Source: JAHEJX01 sp041605955 (lineage in GTDB: Bacteria > Actinomycetota > Acidimicrobiia > Spongiisociales > UBA5794). From it: DNA of 64,000 nucleotides. The stretch's first letter is position 1, and each line of letters starts with the position of its first letter. Of this stretch, positions 1 through 6,727 are shown one piece after another. The position numbers and the translations under genes were made by a program. The notes under the pieces were generated by a model. It was not told the origin of the DNA and ran no database searches. It saw only the letters and a program-made list of their open reading frames with translations. The stretch is taken from assembly GCA_041605955.1 (NCBI GenBank), contig JBFIXI010000007.1, positions 1-64,000 of the forward strand, written 5' to 3'.

Positions 1-313
1 CCCGCACGCCGGCCGCCGCCGTGACGAGTTCGAGTTGAGGATCACGGGAGCACATTGCCGCCACGAGGTCTATCTGCTCGAGGGTGGTCGCCAGCGGAGA
101 GTCGGTCCACGCGGGCACATACACCGACCAGAACTGCCCGCCCACTCCGCCGGCGAGCAGGCGAGGCGTGTCCGTGTGCCGGGCAGGTATCGGGCCGGTG
201 GTGTCGACGTCATCGAGGCTGTCGTAATGGAGGCGAATCGCCCACGGCAGGTCGTTGTGCCCATCGACCACCGGTAACTCGCGGTGGATCCGCTGAGCCT
301 GATCCAGGGTCAT
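1..313 (-). CDS. Membrane dipeptidase (peptidase M19), N-terminal part, cut by window edge
   Basis: This is the first 104 codons of a renal-dipeptidase-type metallopeptidase; the gene runs off the left end of the window. The family hydrolyses dipeptides with a binuclear zinc site. The translation has the M19 opening V-V-D-G-H-N-D-L with the zinc ligands H19 and D21, followed by an L-P-W segment and a G-G-V-G-G-Q-F-W-S-V-Y-V-P strand, all typical of the family. The ATG at 313-311 overlaps the TGA of the upstream AhpD-like gene (ATGA), so the two are probably translationally coupled in one operon. There is no stop in this frame to base 1. Confidence 0.85.
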   Translation of the reverse strand, partial: MTLDQAQRIHRELPVVDGHNDLPWAIRLHYDSLDDVDTTGPIPARHTDTPRLLAGGVGGQFWSVYVPAWTDSPLATTLEQIDLVAAMCSRDPQLELVTAAAGVR

Positions 314-873
314 GTGTCGGGCGTCATCCACGATTCGATCGTGACTCCCAGGCCGTCGGCAATCCGATTGGCGTAGGCGTAGTAGCCGACCACCTCGGCG
401 ATATCGAGGACGTCGCGATCGGAGAATCCCGCGTCGCGGAGTGCGACGACATCGGCGGAGCTCATCTCTCCCGGGGTCAGTGTGAGCTTCTCCGCATAAG
501 TCAGCATTGCGTGGCGTGCCGGGCTCAGCTCGGCCGTTCGCCAGTCCCGCTCGATTCTCACCAGCGATTCGTCGTCCCGGAGGAGTCGCCGCAGACCGCG
601 ACGGTGGTGCACGGTTCAGTAGTGACAATCATTGAGCACGCTGACCACCAAGGCGATCAGCTCTCGCTCCACCTTGCGCAAGCCGGCTGTTCCGGTCATC
701 GCCGAGCGGTACAGCGCGTCGTGAGCGACCAGGCCAGCCGGATTGAGCGAATGGATTTGCATGATGTTGTCCACCCGGCCAGCTACCGGGTCGACCACCC
801 TGCCGTACAGCTCCGCGAGGTGGCCTTCCCACTCGTCTTCCCGGATGGTCTCGATCCAAGCCATCGGCGGCAC
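310..873 (-). CDS. AhpD-like (carboxymuconolactone decarboxylase family) peroxidase-related protein, probable selenoprotein with in-frame UGA
   Basis: The reading frame has 188 codons with one internal TGA at 618-616 (codon 86). Both sides belong to one protein of the peroxidase-related AhpD family. The N half ends E-R-E-L-I-A-L-V-V-S-V-L-N-D-C-H-Y, and the C half resumes T-V-H-H-R-R-G-L and includes Y-A-E-K-L-T and N-R-I-A-D-G-L-G-V blocks. The family motif is E-x11-C-x2-C-x3-H, and the TGA stands exactly at the second cysteine, giving C83-H-Y-U86-T-V-H-H. A SECIS-like hairpin follows at once. I infer selenocysteine insertion. A TGC-to-TGA error or pseudogene is the alternative. Start is GTG 873 or ATG 864; neither has a clear ribosome site, so it may be leaderless. 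The product would be a cytosolic thiol/selenol peroxidase-like enzyme. Confidence 0.85.
585..603 (-). promoter_or_regulatory. Bacterial SECIS-like hairpin of the AhpD-like gene
   Basis: Read on the minus strand, the mRNA after UGA (618-616) folds into a hairpin. C603-G587, G602-C588, U601-G589, C600-G590, G599-C591 and C598-G592 close a 5-nt loop GGUCU (597-593). An alternative 5-bp stem GUCGC/GCGAC (602-598 with 589-585) keeps the same loop bases exposed. The loop starts 19 nt after the UGA. As I recall the E. coli fdhF SECIS, its GGUCU loop lies at the same distance, with G23 and U24 (U of UGA = 1) contacting SelB; both are matched here. Confidence 0.75.
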
Positions 874-969
874 GTTACCGGCTGCCGATGGGGGGGGGTC
901 AGTCTTGCCGTGGTCGGCATGCGCCGCGGGGCCGGGAAGATCTCAGGCCGAGGCGGGTTTACGCAGTTG

Positions 970-2004
970 ATGGGCATCATTCGGTATCGCGGCGCAGCTG
1001 TCCTCGCCTTGCTCGTCGTGGCCGCCGGCGTTGCGATTGCGGCCCGCTTCGCCCTGTTGGGGCCCGATGCGGCCCAAGAGACCTTGCCCCCGATCCCCGA
1101 TCCGGGCGCCGTCTACGATCCGGTCGACGCCGGTGAGCGTCTACCTCCGGGGTATCGAGTAGCTCTCCCGCGCGATGCCATCACCCCTGTGTATCGGCCC
1201 GTCTTCACGCCCGCGGCCAATGTCGATTGGCCGGATGATTCTCTCGTGATCGGGGTGTCGGGACCCGAGACTGCCAAGGCATACCCGGTGACTCATCTCA
1301 ACTCGCGCGAGATGGTCATCGACTGGCTGGACGGCACGCCGATCCTCGTCTCGTGGTGACCGCTGTGTGGGACGGCGATGGTCCATCGCCGTGAAGTCGA
1401 GGGGAACACTTTGGTGCTCGGCAACCAAGGGGACCTCTACGGCAATGCGATGACCTGGTGGGATCACGACACCGGCTCTGTGTGGAGCCAACCTCTGGGC
1501 GAAGCGATTCTCGGCCCCCGCCGCGGCCAGCAGTTGGAGCTGGTGGCGTCGACATTGACTACATGGGATGCTTGGCGCCAGGCCCATCCGGCGACCGTGG
1601 CGCTCGACGTGCCCGGATGGGCCACCGGGTTTCGTCTCGAGGACATGGCGATCGTGGTCGATCTCGGCATCGAGGCCGCCGCCTACCGGATACCGGCACT
1701 GCGCGAGATCGGGGTCGTGAACACCGTCGTTGCCGGGCTCGAGATCGCCGTCGTCATCGATCCGGCCGATCCGGCTCGGTGGGCCGTGTTCAGTCGGCGC
1801 CTCGACGATTCGGTGGCATTCTTGACGCTCACAGATCTGGGCTTGGTCGATAGCGAGTCCGGCACGGTGTTCGACCCATTCCTGGGGCGGGGCCGCTCCG
1901 GCAGCCTGGCCGACCAGAGCCTGGATCGGCTGGCGGGCTTCACCGCCTTTCCCAAGGATTTCGTCACGTTCTTTCCCGAGGGAACTGTGTGGCCTGCCGG
2001 TTGA
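970..2004 (+). CDS. DUF3179 family exported protein, probable selenoprotein with in-frame UGA
   Basis: The frame has 345 codons with one internal TGA at 1357-1359 (codon 130). Residues 1-30 form an N-terminal signal/anchor helix, so the domain should lie outside the cytoplasm. DUF3179 proteins carry the signature V-T-Y-C-P-L-C-G-S-A; here it reads V-S-W-U-P-L-C-G-T-A, with TGA replacing only the first Cys of the CxxC. The rest of the family pattern continues in frame: L-G-N-Q-G-D-L-Y, S-V-W-S-Q, G-E-A-I-L-G-P and L-T-T-W-D-A-W. A perfect SECIS-like hairpin starts 12 nt after the TGA. The function of DUF3179 is unknown; a redox role is inferred from CxxC. The ATG at 970 is preceded by a GAGGCGGG stretch. 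An in-frame ATG at 920 is possible but would put charged residues before the helix. Confidence 0.88.
1372..1392 (+). promoter_or_regulatory. Bacterial SECIS-like hairpin of the DUF3179 gene
   Basis: A perfect 8-bp stem, ACGGCGAU (1372-1379) with AUCGCCGU (1385-1392), closes a 5-nt loop GGUCC (1380-1384). The loop starts 21 nt after the UGA at 1357-1359, in the window used by bacterial SECIS elements. It has the G-G-U core that SelB reads in E. coli fdhF. The loop differs from that of the divergent AhpD-like gene only in its last base (C versus U). Confidence 0.8.
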
Positions 2005-2098
2005 CCGGCCACCAGGCGGCGCCGGATTCACCCGGGCGGCGACCTCGATGCCGCCAGCGCCTCCGTTGCGCCGGGGTGCGGGCGGCTAGCCTCGAACC

Positions 2099-2725
2099 AT
2101 GACTACGCGCCCGGCGGCGCAGCTGCTTCTTGTCGAGGCGGCCGCCATTGAGCCCATATTGCAGGGAGCCGCCGATGCCGAATTCGACCTGCCCACCGCC
2201 TGTGCCGGATGGAGCGTGCGTGACGTCATGGCCCACTGCGCTGCGGCCCTGACGCGCACAGCTGCGGGGGAGCTGCATGACTTCACGCCCGAGGAGAACC
2301 AACGCGATGTCGACGCTCGCCGTGGTCAGGCCATCGGGCAGGTGCTCGCCGAGCTGATCACGGGGTACGACGCAGCCGCCGCCGCCATCGATCAGGCCGG
2401 AGGCAAGCTGGACGGAATCGCGCTGGGGGAGTGGATGCACGGCGGCGACATTCGAGAGGCTCTCGGCTACGAGGATGCCTATGCCAGCGCCGGCGTGGAG
2501 CTGGCGCTCGACCTGCTGATGGAGCGCTCTCAACTCATGAGCAAGCCCGCGGTGACGATTCGGCTCCCCGACCGGACGCTTCGATTCGGGAGCGGCGAGC
2601 CCGTAGGCACATTGGCAACGGACGTGGCCACCTTTGTCCGCATCTGCGGCGGCAGGCGCCTCGACGAGGCCGATTGTGCCCTCGACGGTGACTTCCGCCT
2701 CGAGGACCTAGTCCTCTTCAGCTAG
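2099..2725 (+). CDS. Maleylpyruvate isomerase-type, DinB-fold mycothiol-dependent protein
   Basis: This 208-residue protein resembles the actinobacterial maleylpyruvate isomerase N-terminal (MDMPI) superfamily. Members use mycothiol as cofactor or act in thiol detoxification. The family marks are T-A-C-A-G-W-S-V-R-D-V-M-A-H at residues 33-46, where the His near 46 is a likely metal ligand, and E-W-M-H-G-G-D-I-R-E near 110-120 with a second His. The C-terminal part resembles the small domain found in many members. It starts at ATG 2099, 95 bases after the DUF3179 gene on the same strand. The substrate is unknown. Confidence 0.75.
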   Translation: MTTRPAAQLLLVEAAAIEPILQGAADAEFDLPTACAGWSVRDVMAHCAAALTRTAAGELHDFTPEENQRDVDARRGQAIGQVLAELITGYDAAAAAIDQAGGKLDGIALGEWMHGGDIREALGYEDAYASAGVELALDLLMERSQLMSKPAVTIRLPDRTLRFGSGEPVGTLATDVATFVRICGGRRLDEADCALDGDFRLEDLVLFS

Positions 2726-2794
2726 CCCAACCGGCTCCGCTAGCTCGACCCATTGCCGGAGTTTGGTTGTTCCGGCAACGGGTAGGTCTCGGTC

Positions 2795-3757
2795 ATGGCG
2801 CTGGCAATCGAACCTCGGGACCGCTACCTGAACGACGAGTTGATTGCCGCCGGCGGGATGGCCGGTGTATGGCGAGCCTATGACCGTCGCACCGGTTGCG
2901 CCGTCGCCGTCAAGCGCCTCCACCCACACCTCGCCGCCGATCCGCAAGCCGTGGAGCGATTTCGCCGGGAAATCGCCGTGGCGACCTCGATGGACCATCC
3001 GGCGATCGCCGCCGTACACGATTCCGGGGAAGACTCCCGCGGCCTGTTCATGGTCATGGAGCTGATCGACGGAGAGACGCTGCGCGAGCGGATTGAGCGG
3101 CAGGGCCCGCTCCCGTGGACCGAAGCCCAGCGCATCGCGATTGCCGTGGCGGGCGCGCTGGCTCACGCCCACGAACGGCGGGTGCTCCATCGCGACATCA
3201 AACCGGGCAACATCCTCCTCGAGAACGGTACTGGGCGGGTGGTGCTGGTTGATTTCGGGATTGCCGCATCGGGCGACTTTGTCGATCGACTCACGCAAGA
3301 CGGTGGCGCAGTCGGAACCATCGACTATCTCGCCCCCGAGCGCGCTTTCGGCAGCCCGGGTACTACGGCAACCGACATCTACGCGCTGGGGGCGGTCTTC
3401 TATGAGATGGTCACCGGTGTCAAGCCCTATCGGGGCGCCACTGCCCTCGAAGTCGCCCTGGCCCACCAAGCCGGCATGTTGCGACCGCCCGGGGACGTGG
3501 TGGCGATTCCGCCGTCGGTGGAGGCGGTGATCGTGCGCGCCATGGCGAGAGCGCCCGCGGATCGGTTCGCCAGTGCGGACGACTTCGTAGCGGCGTTGTG
3601 CGACGCGGCGGCCACGACTCAGGAGTGCGCCAGTCCTACCGTGGCGCAGCGAGCCTTGCGCTGGTGGCACCGGCAGCGCCGGGTGATCATCCCGGAACCT
3701 GCCTACGGGGCCCTCGCCTTCCTGGCGACCTACTTCATGGCGACGCCCGTCTTCTGA
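2795..3757 (+). CDS. Serine/threonine protein kinase, PknB-like, with C-terminal membrane segment
   Basis: A 320-residue Hanks-type kinase. The glycine-rich loop A-A-G-G-M-A-G-V-W-R lies at 18-27, the ATP-binding K40 in A-V-A-V-K, the catalytic loop H-R-D-I-K-P-G-N at 132-139 and D-F-G at 153-155, followed by V-G-T-I-D-Y-L-A-P-E-R. All key residues are present, so it should be active. After the kinase domain (about 10-270) a short basic linker leads to one hydrophobic segment at the very C-terminus (Y-G-A-L-A-F-L-A-T-Y-F). There are no PASTA or other sensor repeats, so it senses no obvious external ligand. It stands alone and converges on the SufR-like gene. Confidence 0.88.
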   Translation: MALAIEPRDRYLNDELIAAGGMAGVWRAYDRRTGCAVAVKRLHPHLAADPQAVERFRREIAVATSMDHPAIAAVHDSGEDSRGLFMVMELIDGETLRERIERQGPLPWTEAQRIAIAVAGALAHAHERRVLHRDIKPGNILLENGTGRVVLVDFGIAASGDFVDRLTQDGGAVGTIDYLAPERAFGSPGTTATDIYALGAVFYEMVTGVKPYRGATALEVALAHQAGMLRPPGDVVAIPPSVEAVIVRAMARAPADRFASADDFVAALCDAAATTQECASPTVAQRALRWWHRQRRVIIPEPAYGALAFLATYFMATPVF

Positions 3758-3774
3758 CGATGCTCGCGTTCTCG

Positions 3775-3790
3775 ATGCCCAACTGGGCAT
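3775..3790. terminator. Hairpin between convergent genes, possible shared terminator
   Basis: ATGCCCA (3775-3781) and TGGGCAT (3784-3790) form a 7-bp inverted repeat with a 2-base spacer. It sits between the ends of the kinase gene (3757) and the convergent regulator gene (3806). There is no T-run, so it would be a U-poor hairpin terminator at best. Confidence 0.4.
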
Positions 3791-3805
3791 TGCGGGGGGC
3801 GCCCA

Positions 3806-4501
3806 TTAGAGATCGGTTACACACACCTCTTCGGTGGTCTTGTGCGGGATGACCACTGCCTGCGGCCGCTGGTTGGTCGCCGCCAGCAGACCTCTGACCA
3901 TGCCCTGGTCGAGCTTGCATACGATCTCCGGGTGGTTGAACGCGGCCTCGCCGAAGGGGCAGTAGCTCGTCACCAAGGTGTGGTCGGCGACATTGGCGGC
4001 AGTGTCGAATCCCATGCCGATCATCGCCCGCGCCACGGCCCTGGCAGCTGCCTCGAAGCCGCTGTCTTCGGGAAGGCCGATCTCGGCGGCGAGCTCCTGA
4101 CCGTATTCGCGTCCGACGGCTTCGGCTATGGCCGAGGCGTCGTCGGGGGCGAGACGGGCGATCACCCGTAGCAGCAGCTCGGCCAACAAATCGTGACGGC
4201 GCGCCGGAAGCTGCAGCTGGATCTCCTTGGGCGTCGCCCGGTAGTGCTTGGCGGGTCGGCCGGCGCCGGGACCTTGCTTTCCCGAGCGGCGGCGCTCGGT
4301 GACCGTCAGGTAGCCGCCCTCGACGAGCCGATGCAAGTGGTGGCGAGCCACATTGGGGTGGATGTCGAAGAGCTCAGCGATCTCGGCAGTGGTCATTGCG
4401 TCGGGTGCTTCTCGGATCGAGATGTAGATACCGCGGCGGGTGGCATCGCCGAGTGAGGAGGCCAGGTCCTCGACCTGCTGGTTGAATGCATCGAGTTGCA
4501 T
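3806..4501 (-). CDS. SufR-like iron-sulfur DeoR/ArsR-type transcriptional regulator
   Basis: A 231-residue regulator. Residues 10-75 form a winged helix-turn-helix (T-T-A-E-I-A-E-L-F-D-I-H-P-N-V-A-R-H-H-L-H-R-L). The C-terminal sensor half ends in three cysteines, C181 (C-P-F-G), C195 and C227, in the spacing style of SufR, which holds a [4Fe-4S] cluster and represses Fe-S assembly genes. It is divergent from the Mrp Fe-S carrier gene, with about 100 bases between. It therefore probably regulates itself and mrp in response to cluster status. The start ATG at 4501 is preceded by AGAGG. No suf operon is in the window. Confidence 0.8.
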   Translation of the reverse strand: MQLDAFNQQVEDLASSLGDATRRGIYISIREAPDAMTTAEIAELFDIHPNVARHHLHRLVEGGYLTVTERRRSGKQGPGAGRPAKHYRATPKEIQLQLPARRHDLLAELLLRVIARLAPDDASAIAEAVGREYGQELAAEIGLPEDSGFEAAARAVARAMIGMGFDTAANVADHTLVTSYCPFGEAAFNHPEIVCKLDQGMVRGLLAATNQRPQAVVIPHKTTEEVCVTDL

Positions 4502-4600
4502 GTCGCCTCTCTGGATGGGTTGATTGCAGCCCGCTCGCAGATTCGTCGATTATCTAGGCCTAACTATAGTTTCTATCTACTACGGACATAGGAGAATGAA
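4502..4600. promoter_or_regulatory. Divergent promoter/operator region of SufR-like gene and mrp
   Basis: This short region is AT-rich compared with its surroundings and holds two adjacent palindromes: TAGGCCTA at 4555-4562 and AACTATAGTT at 4562-4571. They lie 30-46 bases before the mrp TTG start. A palindrome at this point is what a dimeric winged-helix regulator would use. An AGGAG ribosome site at 4590-4594 decides the TTG 4601 start of mrp. The assignment to the SufR-like protein is inferred from position only. Confidence 0.4.
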
Positions 4601-5701
4601 TTGGTAGACGCCGCCGCGGTACGGGCAGCCGTCGAGCTGGTAGAGGACCCCGAGATCCACCGCTCTCTCCAAGAGCTGAATATGTTGCGAGAGCTCGAAG
4701 TCGATGCGGACGGTGCAGTGCGGGTGCTCGTCGCGCTGACAATCCCCGGATGTCCGCTCAAGGACAAGCTGACCGCCGACGTCACCGCGGCCGCGCAGAG
4801 CGTCGCCGGGGTCAAGTCGGTGGAAGTTCAGTTCACTGCGATGACGGACGAAGAGCGAGCCGAGCTGATGTCCGACATTCGCGGCGGGGCGGCCGCCCGT
4901 CAGATAACCGTGGGGCAGCCGGGATCCAAGACGCGGGTGCTGACTGTTGCCTCCGGTAAGGGTGGAGTGGGCAAATCCTCCGTGACGGCGAATCTGGCGG
5001 TGGCCTTGGCGGAGATGGGTAAGCGGGTCGGAGTGATCGACGCCGACGTGTGGGGGTTCTCCATCCCGAAGATGCTCGGGATCGATCGGCCGCCGACGGT
5101 GATCGACGAGACCCTGATCCCGCCCGAAGCCTATGGGGTCGCCGTGATGTCGATGGACTACTTCGTCAGGCCGGACCAAGCCGTCATCTGGCGCGGTCCC
5201 ATGCTGCACAAGGCACTCGAGCAGTTCCTCGCCGATGTGCACTGGGGTGAGCCCGATTACCTGCTCATCGACATGCCGCCCGGCACCGGAGATGTGGCCA
5301 TCTCGCTCTCACAGTTTCTGCCGCGGGCTGAGGCCATCGTGGTGACCACGCCGCAGCCCACTGCGCAACGGGTAGCCAAACGGGCGGGCTTGATGTCGGC
5401 GAAGGTCAACCAGGATGTGATCGGTGTTGTCGAGAACATGTCGTGGTTCACGGGCGACGACGGCAAGCAGTACCCCATCTTCGGTTCGGGGGGCGGCCAG
5501 CAGCTCGCCGACGAGCTCGGCGTGCCGCTGTTGGTGCAGGTGCCGCTCGTGATGTCGCTGCGCGAAGGGGCCGACTCCGGCCTGCCTGCGACGGCCGCGG
5601 ATCCCACCAGCGAGGCGGCCGAAGCTTTTCGCGTCCTCGCCAAGGAGATCGATGGGCGGCCGCCGCGACGCCGTAGCCACCCGGAGCTCATCGTGCGCTA
5701 G
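4601..5701 (+). CDS. mrp: Mrp/ApbC-type iron-sulfur cluster carrier ATPase
   Basis: A 366-residue P-loop NTPase of the Mrp/NBP35 family that carries and delivers Fe-S clusters in the cytosol. Residues 1-85 are the MIP18/DUF59 domain. The deviant Walker A motif G-K-G-G-V-G-K-S-S lies near 120-128, followed by V-I-D-A-D-V-W-G. D-M-P-P-G-T-G-D is the switch region. The CxxC usually seen after E-N-M-S in many Mrp proteins is absent; this one reads E-N-M-S-W-F-T-G-D-D-G. It starts with TTG behind AGGAG; the nearby ATG at 4596 is out of frame. It is divergent from the SufR-like regulator. Confidence 0.9.
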   Translation: MVDAAAVRAAVELVEDPEIHRSLQELNMLRELEVDADGAVRVLVALTIPGCPLKDKLTADVTAAAQSVAGVKSVEVQFTAMTDEERAELMSDIRGGAAARQITVGQPGSKTRVLTVASGKGGVGKSSVTANLAVALAEMGKRVGVIDADVWGFSIPKMLGIDRPPTVIDETLIPPEAYGVAVMSMDYFVRPDQAVIWRGPMLHKALEQFLADVHWGEPDYLLIDMPPGTGDVAISLSQFLPRAEAIVVTTPQPTAQRVAKRAGLMSAKVNQDVIGVVENMSWFTGDDGKQYPIFGSGGGQQLADELGVPLLVQVPLVMSLREGADSGLPATAADPTSEAAEAFRVLAKEIDGRPPRRRSHPELIVR

Positions 5702-5757
5702 GGGCACGGCGGATCCTCTACGATCGCGATCCCAGTCACGAACCTCGCGGAGGAACA

Positions 5758-5985
5758 TTGGCCAGCAAAGTCACGATACGCATCGGCCTTCAATCGGTGC
5801 GCGAGATCGAAGTCGAAGTCGAAGATCCGGAAGTGGTCATCGAAGCCATCACCGGCGCCATGACTGCGGAAGACCCGCTCGCTTGGATAACGGATACCAA
5901 CGACACCCGCCACGCATTCGCAGTCGATAAGTTGGCGTTCCTCCAGGTCGATGCTGAGGAACCGAAGATGGTGGGCTTCGGGTAG
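5758..5985 (+). CDS. DUF3107 small actinobacterial protein
   Basis: A 75-residue protein matching the short DUF3107 family found in Actinomycetota. It has an early I-R-I-G-L-Q strand, a D-P-L-A-W-I centre and the family's C-terminal V-G-F-G. Its function is not known. The start is TTG 5758 with AGGAAC just upstream. It lies 56 bases after mrp on the same strand and may be cotranscribed with it. Confidence 0.75.
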   Translation: MASKVTIRIGLQSVREIEVEVEDPEVVIEAITGAMTAEDPLAWITDTNDTRHAFAVDKLAFLQVDAEEPKMVGFG

Positions 5986-6084
5986 ACGCCGCAGCCGAAT
6001 GCGCCGCAACTCAATGCCGTGTCGAGGTGGGCCTAGTTGGAGCGTCCAATCGTCTGGCCCACCCCCTGGGCCTAGATGGACCTG

Positions 6085-6116
6085 CCTAGATGGATGGGGG
6101 CCTAGATGGATGGGGG
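6085..6116. repeat. Perfect tandem duplication of a 16-base unit
   Basis: CCTAGATGGATGGGGG occurs twice head to tail (6085-6100 and 6101-6116). A partial copy lies earlier at 6071-6080, and four further bases of the unit run into the WhiB stop codon at 6118-6120. It occupies the convergent gap between the DUF3107 and WhiB genes. Confidence 0.9.
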
Positions 6117-6117
6117 C

Positions 6118-6390
6118 CTAGCTCGCCTGACGGGCGCGGCGCCGCTCGGCCAACCACCGCTTGCGCAGGCGACGGCGATCGTCCTCGGCGTAACCCCCCC
6201 AGACGCCGGCTTCCTGGTTGGTCTCGAACGCGTATTGCAGGCAGGCCTCGCTCACGGAGCAGGCTTGGCAGATGGCCGTGGCCTTGTCGATCTGTTCGAC
6301 TGCCGGCCCGGTGCTGCCGATGGGGAAGAAGAGGTCGGGATCGGTGTCGCGGCAGGCAGAGAGCTCACGCCAGTCAGTAATGGTAAGCAC
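6118..6390 (-). CDS. WhiB-family iron-sulfur transcriptional regulator
   Basis: A 90-residue Wbl protein. The four cluster ligands are C13, C41, C44 and C50 (C-x27-C-x2-C-x5-C). The sigma-contact turn G-V-W-G-G follows, and a basic tail R-R-R-L-R-K-R-W ends the protein. Wbl proteins bind [4Fe-4S] and the primary sigma factor, controlling division, redox and nutrient genes. The size and simple architecture fit the WhiB1/WblE group. The GTG start at 6390 has AGAGGAG at good spacing. A CRP-like site lies about 145-160 bases upstream (6534-6549), recalling the cAMP-receptor control of mycobacterial whiB1. Confidence 0.92.
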   Translation of the reverse strand: MLTITDWRELSACRDTDPDLFFPIGSTGPAVEQIDKATAICQACSVSEACLQYAFETNQEAGVWGGYAEDDRRRLRKRWLAERRRARQAS

Positions 6391-6533
6391 TTGGTACTCC
6401 TCTTGGGCCGGCTGGCCCCCCAGCGATGGTGGGGTGGCTGCAGCGGCGCTAAGTTCGGCTCGAGATGTGGTGGGTCAGTCGTGGTGGTTAGTAGTGGTTA
6501 GTCGGTGCGATCGACAAGCCGATCGCTTGTGAA

Positions 6534-6549
6534 AGTGAACTCTTTCACA
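6534..6549. promoter_or_regulatory. CRP/GlxR-type binding site upstream of the WhiB gene
   Basis: AGTGA-ACTCTT-TCACA matches the CRP consensus TGTGA-N6-TCACA with one mismatch. It is embedded in a larger perfect dyad (9-base arms, 6527-6535 and 6542-6550). It lies about 145 bases before the WhiB start codon. The factor is inferred, and no crp-type gene is in the window. Confidence 0.5.
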
Positions 6550-6639
6550 ATGTGGCGCAGACCTTAATATGAATCGCCGGCGCAACGCAATGGATTTTCC
6601 GGGATTTTTTTTGGATTTCTCCGCTCATGAGCGGGGCTG

Positions 6640-6713
6640 CCCCATTCCGGGCCCCATTCCGGGCCAAGGTATCCTGGCCGGCGCCCAATATCGAGGGGCG
6701 CCCAGTATCGAGG
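6640..6713. repeat. Two successive short tandem duplications before yqeY
   Basis: CCCCATTCCGGG occurs twice head to tail (6640-6651, 6652-6663). Shortly after, GGCGCCCARTATCGAGG occurs twice (6680-6696, 6697-6713) with one A/G difference. They form the leader just upstream of the YqeY start at 6728; the second repeat overlaps the region of its ribosome site. Confidence 0.9.
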
Positions 6714-6727
6714 AGAGTCCAATCCCG

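Larger units (their letters stand above)
6391..6727. other. Intergenic region between divergent whiB-type gene and yqeY
   Basis: This 337-base gap holds no convincing gene. It contains a GTGGTTAG-type direct repeat near 6485-6503 and a 24-base dyad TTGTGAAAG-N6-CTTTCACAA at 6527-6550 that includes the CRP-like site. It also holds a run of eight T at 6605-6612, a perfect 14-base palindrome CCGCTCATGAGCGG at 6621-6634, and the two short tandem duplications at 6640-6713. Promoters for both flanking genes must lie here. Confidence 0.7.

Noticed and set aside
310..612. Separate 100-residue protein starting at GTG 612
   Set aside because: It is the C-terminal half of the AhpD-like frame, has no ribosome site, and begins in the middle of the active-site motif.
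890..898. Run of nine G between the divergent selenoprotein genes as a phase-variable promoter spacer
   Set aside because: A single homopolymer without strain comparison is not evidence of phase variation; it may also be a sequencing weak point.
55..969. Long open frame running into the DUF3179 gene from the left on the plus strand
   Set aside because: It lies antisense to the dipeptidase and AhpD-like genes, which have clear family matches; only the part from about 970 resembles a protein family.
1378..2004. Separate 208-residue protein starting at ATG 1378
   Set aside because: The ATG lies inside the SECIS-like stem and inside the family's C-P-L-C-G-T-A-M motif; the domain needs the upstream 129 codons.
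310..2004. Genome-wide reading of TGA as Trp or Gly instead of selenocysteine
   Set aside because: Many intact genes in the window end in TGA (argS, hom, prmC, amidase upstream gene and others), so TGA is a normal stop here.
310..2004. Both TGA codons as sequencing errors or pseudogene mutations
   Set aside because: Possible for one gene, but two hits exactly at CxxC cysteines, each with a GGUC-loop hairpin at SECIS distance and no other lesion, make this much less likely.
6085..6116. CRISPR-like repeat
   Set aside because: Units are directly adjacent without spacers and only two copies exist; it is a simple tandem duplication.
6605..6634. T-run plus palindrome as an intrinsic terminator
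   Set aside because: On the plus strand the T-run precedes the palindrome, and on the minus strand no T-run follows it, so neither direction fits a terminator.
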